Position numbers and translations under genes: made by a program | The notes under the pieces: generated by a model | Database searches by the model: none | What the model was told of the DNA's origin: nothing | What the model saw: only the letters and a program-made list of their open reading frames with translations | In this document: positions 13,618 to 16,745 of the stretch, piece by piece | Layout of the letters: each line of letters starts with the position of its first letter | Position numbering within the stretch: the stretch's first letter is position 1 | Source of the DNA: Burkholderiales bacterium | GTDB lineage: Bacteria > Pseudomonadota > Gammaproteobacteria > Burkholderiales > SG8-39 | Assembly (NCBI GenBank): GCA_027457185.1 | Contig: DAIDTN010000112.1 | Location: forward strand, 1 to 16,745 | Reading direction: 5' to 3' | DNA: 16,745 nucleotides

Positions 13618-16600
13618 CACGCCACCTCCTTGGCGATGGGCGGTACGGGCTCGCCGTCCAGCCAGTCGACTTTGTCCATCTTGCGTACGATCACGAACTC
13701 GTCGCGGTTCGTGCCGCAGGTGCCGTAATAATTGAAGCCGTAGGCCAATTGCGCGTAGCCGCCGATCATATGGGTCGGCTTGAGCACCACGCGGGTCACC
13801 GAGTTGTGGATGCCGCCGCGGCTGCCGGTGATCTCGGAGCCAGGGATGTTGAGAATCCGCTCCTGCGCGTGGTACATCATCGCCATGCCCGGCATCACGC
13901 GCTGGCTGACCACGGCCCGCGCCGTGATCGCGCCGTTCACGTTAAACAGCTCGATCCAGTCGTTGTCCTCGATGCCGGCCTCGCGCGCGTCATCCTCGCT
14001 GAGCCACACGATCGGTCCGCCGCGGGACAAGGTCTGCATCAGCAGATTGTCGCTGTAGGTGCTGTGGATGCCCCACTTCTGGTGCGGCGTGATCCAGTTC
14101 AGCACGATCTCGCGGTTGCCGTTGCTGCGCCTGTTGTGCAGCGGCTCGACCGTCTTGGTGTCGACCGGCGGCCGGTAGCTCATGAAACCCTCGCCGAACG
14201 CGATCATCCATTCATGATCCATGTAGAATTGCTGGCGTCCGGTGATCGTGCGCCATGGGATCAGTTCGTGGACGTTGGTGTAGCCGGCGTTGTAGCTGAC
14301 GTGCTCGTCCTCGAGGCCGGACCAGATCGGCGAGGAGATGATCTTGCGCGGTTGCGCCTGGATATCGCGGAAGCGAATCGCCTCGTGTTCCTTGCCGAGC
14401 GCGAGATGCGCGTGTTCGCGCCCGGTGAACCCGCTGAGCGACTCCCATGCCTTGACCGCCACGTGGCCGTTGGTCTCGGGCGCGAGATGCAGGATCACCT
14501 CGCAGGCATCGATCGCGCTCTCGATCCGCGGCCGGCCCCGGCTCACGCCCTCGTCGGTCACCTGGTGATTGAGCTTGCCGAGAAATGCGACCTCGTCCTT
14601 GGTATCCCAGGTCATTCCCTTGCCGCCGTTGCCGAGCTTCTCGAGCAAAGGGCCGAGCGAAGTGAACTTCTTGTACAGGTTCGGGTAGTCGCGCTCGACC
14701 AGCGCGATCGACGGCATCGTCCGGCCCGGAACCGGTGCGCACTCGCCCTTCTTCCAGTCCTGTACGCCGAACGGCATCGCGAGCTCGTTGGGGGTGTCGT
14801 GCAGCGTCGGCGTGAGCACCAGGTCCTGTTCGACGCCCAGGACGCCGGGGGCCATGTCGCTGAGCGCGCGGGCGAGGCCCTTGAATATGTCCCAGTCGCT
14901 GCGCGACTCCCACGCCGGGTCCACCGCCTTCGACAGCGGGTGGATGAACGGGTGCATGTCCGAGGTGTTGAGATCGTCCTTCTCGTACCAGGTCGCGGTG
15001 GGCAGCACGACATCCGAATACAGCGCCGTGGTGCACATGCGAAAGTCGAGCGTGACCAAGAGGTCGAGCTTGCCCTCGGGAATCTCGTCGCGCCATTTGA
15101 TCCCTTCCGGCTTGACCGCACCGCACTCGCCGAGATCCTTGCCCTGCACTCCGTGGCGGGTGCCCAGCAGGTGCCGCAGCATGTACTCGTGTCCCTTGCC
15201 GGAGGAGCCGAGCAGGTTGGAGCGCCAGACGAACATCACGCGCGGGAAGTTCTGCGGCGCGTCCGGATCGGCATAGGCAAAATCCAGCTTGCCGTCCCGC
15301 AACTGGCCGACCACATAGTCGGCAGGCGCCTGTCCGGCCGCGGCGGCGGCGCGCGCGATCTGCAGCGGATTGCGATCGAGCTGCGGCGCACTCGGCAGCC
15401 AGCCCATGCGGATCGCCCGCAGGTTGAAGTCCGCGAGGCTCCCCTGGTATTTCTCCGGATCGGCGAGCGGCGAGAGGATCTCCTTCACCGCGAGCTTCTC
15501 GTAGCGCCACTGGTCGGACATGAAGTAAAAGAACGAAGTGCCGTTCATCTGCCGCGCCGGACGCATCCAGTCGAGCGCAAAGGTCAGCGGAATCCAGCCG
15601 CTCTGCGGCCGCAGCTTCTCCTGACCGACGTAATGCGCCCAACCGCCGCCGGTCTGGCCGACGCAGCCGCACATGATCAGCATGTTGATCAGGCCGCGGT
15701 AGTTCATGTCGTTGTGGAACCAATGGTTCAAGCCCGCGCCGACGATGATCATGCTGCGGCCGCGCGTCTTGTCGGCGGTGCGCGCGAACTCGCGCGCGAT
15801 CTCGATCACTTGGGCGCGCGGCACGCCGGTTATTTTTTCCTGCCACGCCGGCGTGCCGGGCAGATCGTCGTCGTAACTCGCGGCGACGTTGCCGCCGCCG
15901 AAGCCGCGGTCGACGCCGTACTGCGCGAGCAGCAGGTCGTACACGGTCGCGACCGCCCATTCCTTGCCGTCGGCCAGCCGCAGCTTGCGCAGCGGGATAT
16001 TGCGCTCCAGGATCTCGTCGAACTTCGAGGCCGTCCAGCGATCGTGCTCGATGCCGCCGAAGTACGGGAAGCTGACCGCCTCGAAGCCGTCATTGAAGCC
16101 ATCGAGGCTCAGGCGCAGGCGCGTGGCGCGGCCGGCGCTGTCCTTCTCCTCGATGTTCCACTTGCCCTTCTCGCCCCAGCGAAAGCCGACCGAGCCGTTG
16201 GGCACGGTGATCTCGCCGCTGTTTTCGTCCCAGGCCAGCGTCTTCCATTCCGGATTGTTGGCCTCGCCGAGTCCGCCGAGATCGCTCGCGCGCAGAAAGC
16301 GGCCGGGCACCAGCCGGCCGTCGGCACGCTTCTCGATCTGCACCAGCAGCGGCATGTCGGAGTACCGGCGGCAGTAGCCGGTGAAATAGGCCGATGGCTC
16401 GGCGACGTGAAATTCCTTGAGAATCACGTGGCCGAAAGCGAACGCGAGCGCCGCATCGGTGCCCTGCTTGGGGTGCAGCCAGTGGTCGGTGAGCTTGGCC
16501 ACCTCGGCATAGTCCGGCGCGATCGCCACGGTCTTGGTGCCGTTGTAGCGCGCCTCGCTGAAGAAGTGGGCGTCGGGCGTGCGCGTCTGCGGCACGTTCG

Positions 16601-16745
16601 AGCCCCACGCGATGATGTAGCGGCTGTTGTACCAGTCGGCGGACTCCGGCACGTCGGTCTGCTCGCCCCACACCTGCGGCGATGCCGGCGGCAGGTCGCA
16701 GTACCAGTCGTAGAACGACAGGCAGGCGCCGCCGAGCAGCGACAG
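13617..16745 (-). CDS. narG: Respiratory nitrate reductase alpha subunit (molybdopterin, NarG), 5' end outside the window
   Basis: Catalytic subunit of the membrane-bound cytoplasm-facing nitrate reductase, reducing nitrate to nitrite at a bis-MGD molybdenum centre. The frame is open to the window edge and shows 1042 residues; about 190-205 N-terminal residues, including the FS0 cluster motif, are missing. The visible part starts in SFYDWYCDLPPASPQ, followed by GEQTDVPESADWYNS, where the molybdenum-ligating aspartate is expected (Asp222 of E. coli NarG), and YIIAWGSNVPQTRTPD. The C-terminus has YGFNYYGTCGTNRDEF as in other NarG proteins. No internal stop or frameshift is seen. The in-frame GTG at 16673 is not the start. 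It is the first gene of the minus-strand run; its promoter and any FNR/NarL sites lie beyond the window. Confidence 0.97.
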   Translation of the reverse strand: MSLLGGACLSFYDWYCDLPPASPQVWGEQTDVPESADWYNSRYIIAWGSNVPQTRTPDAHFFSEARYNGTKTVAIAPDYAEVAKLTDHWLHPKQGTDAALAFAFGHVILKEFHVAEPSAYFTGYCRRYSDMPLLVQIEKRADGRLVPGRFLRASDLGGLGEANNPEWKTLAWDENSGEITVPNGSVGFRWGEKGKWNIEEKDSAGRATRLRLSLDGFNDGFEAVSFPYFGGIEHDRWTASKFDEILERNIPLRKLRLADGKEWAVATVYDLLLAQYGVDRGFGGGNVAASYDDDLPGTPAWQEKITGVPRAQVIEIAREFARTADKTRGRSMIIVGAGLNHWFHNDMNYRGLINMLIMCGCVGQTGGGWAHYVGQEKLRPQSGWIPLTFALDWMRPARQMNGTSFFYFMSDQWRYEKLAVKEILSPLADPEKYQGSLADFNLRAIRMGWLPSAPQLDRNPLQIARAAAAAGQAPADYVVGQLRDGKLDFAYADPDAPQNFPRVMFVWRSNLLGSSGKGHEYMLRHLLGTRHGVQGKDLGECGAVKPEGIKWRDEIPEGKLDLLVTLDFRMCTTALYSDVVLPTATWYEKDDLNTSDMHPFIHPLSKAVDPAWESRSDWDIFKGLARALSDMAPGVLGVEQDLVLTPTLHDTPNELAMPFGVQDWKKGECAPVPGRTMPSIALVERDYPNLYKKFTSLGPLLEKLGNGGKGMTWDTKDEVAFLGKLNHQVTDEGVSRGRPRIESAIDACEVILHLAPETNGHVAVKAWESLSGFTGREHAHLALGKEHEAIRFRDIQAQPRKIISSPIWSGLEDEHVSYNAGYTNVHELIPWRTITGRQQFYMDHEWMIAFGEGFMSYRPPVDTKTVEPLHNRRSNGNREIVLNWITPHQKWGIHSTYSDNLLMQTLSRGGPIVWLSEDDAREAGIEDNDWIELFNVNGAITARAVVSQRVMPGMAMMYHAQERILNIPGSEITGSRGGIHNSVTRVVLKPTHMIGGYAQLAYGFNYYGTCGTNRDEFVIVRKMDKVDWLDGEPVPPIAKEVA
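13625..13631 (-). promoter_or_regulatory. Strong Shine-Dalgarno of narH inside the end of narG
   Basis: AAGGAGG on the minus strand, 7 bases before the ATG at 13617 and only 4 before the GTG at 13620. It decides the narH start in favour of ATG and supports reinitiation at the TGATG junction with narG. Confidence 0.7.

Noticed and set aside
14212..15960. 582-residue frame overlapping narG on the same strand
   Set aside because: Shadow of narG in high-GC DNA, with Arg/Ala-rich composition and no recognisable motif. narG itself is unbroken here.

Overview
The window is GC-rich proteobacterial DNA, densely coded and without long gaps. The respiratory nitrate reductase genes, the NsrR-type regulator and the 4-base stop/start overlaps point to a nitrate-reducing, probably denitrifying, beta- or gammaproteobacterium. 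That assignment is inferred from gene content and protein resemblance, not from a marker gene.

Left part (1-3605, + strand): a closely packed set of a cyclase-family metal hydrolase, a small cupin with degenerate metal-ligand motifs, a short-chain dehydrogenase/reductase and a 3-hydroxyacyl-CoA dehydrogenase-type enzyme. It looks like part of a catabolic operon that began before the window; the substrate cannot be read from the sequence. A SAM-dependent methyltransferase follows after a short gap.

Middle part (3617-6147): an Rrf2-family regulator with the three-cysteine signature of the nitric-oxide sensor NsrR is divergent from a three-gene unit. That unit encodes a 12-helix membrane protein resembling heme-copper oxidase subunit I, a DUF2249 (TusA-like fold) protein and a DUF59/MIP18 Fe-S assembly-type protein. 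The intergenic region carries a near-consensus NsrR operator laid over a sigma-70-type promoter. This makes a coherent, apparently NO-responsive cassette of uncharacterised function and is the best candidate for an undescribed system here.

Right part (6201-16745, - strand), in transcription order: narG (5' end outside the window), narH, narJ, narI, a parvulin-type peptidyl-prolyl isomerase, narK, a TehA/SLAC1-family channel and an atypical Nramp-family metal transporter. Most junctions are overlaps or very short gaps, so they read as one long operon. narK has one in-frame amber codon (8910-8912), with an intact continuation encoding the last three helices and the second nitrate signature. It is therefore a recent pseudogene, a sequence error or a readthrough case.

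Together the middle and right parts link nitrate uptake and reduction to a reactive-nitrogen response. No RNA genes, insertion sequences, CRISPR arrays or attachment sites were seen, and no stretch over 300 bases lacks a gene.
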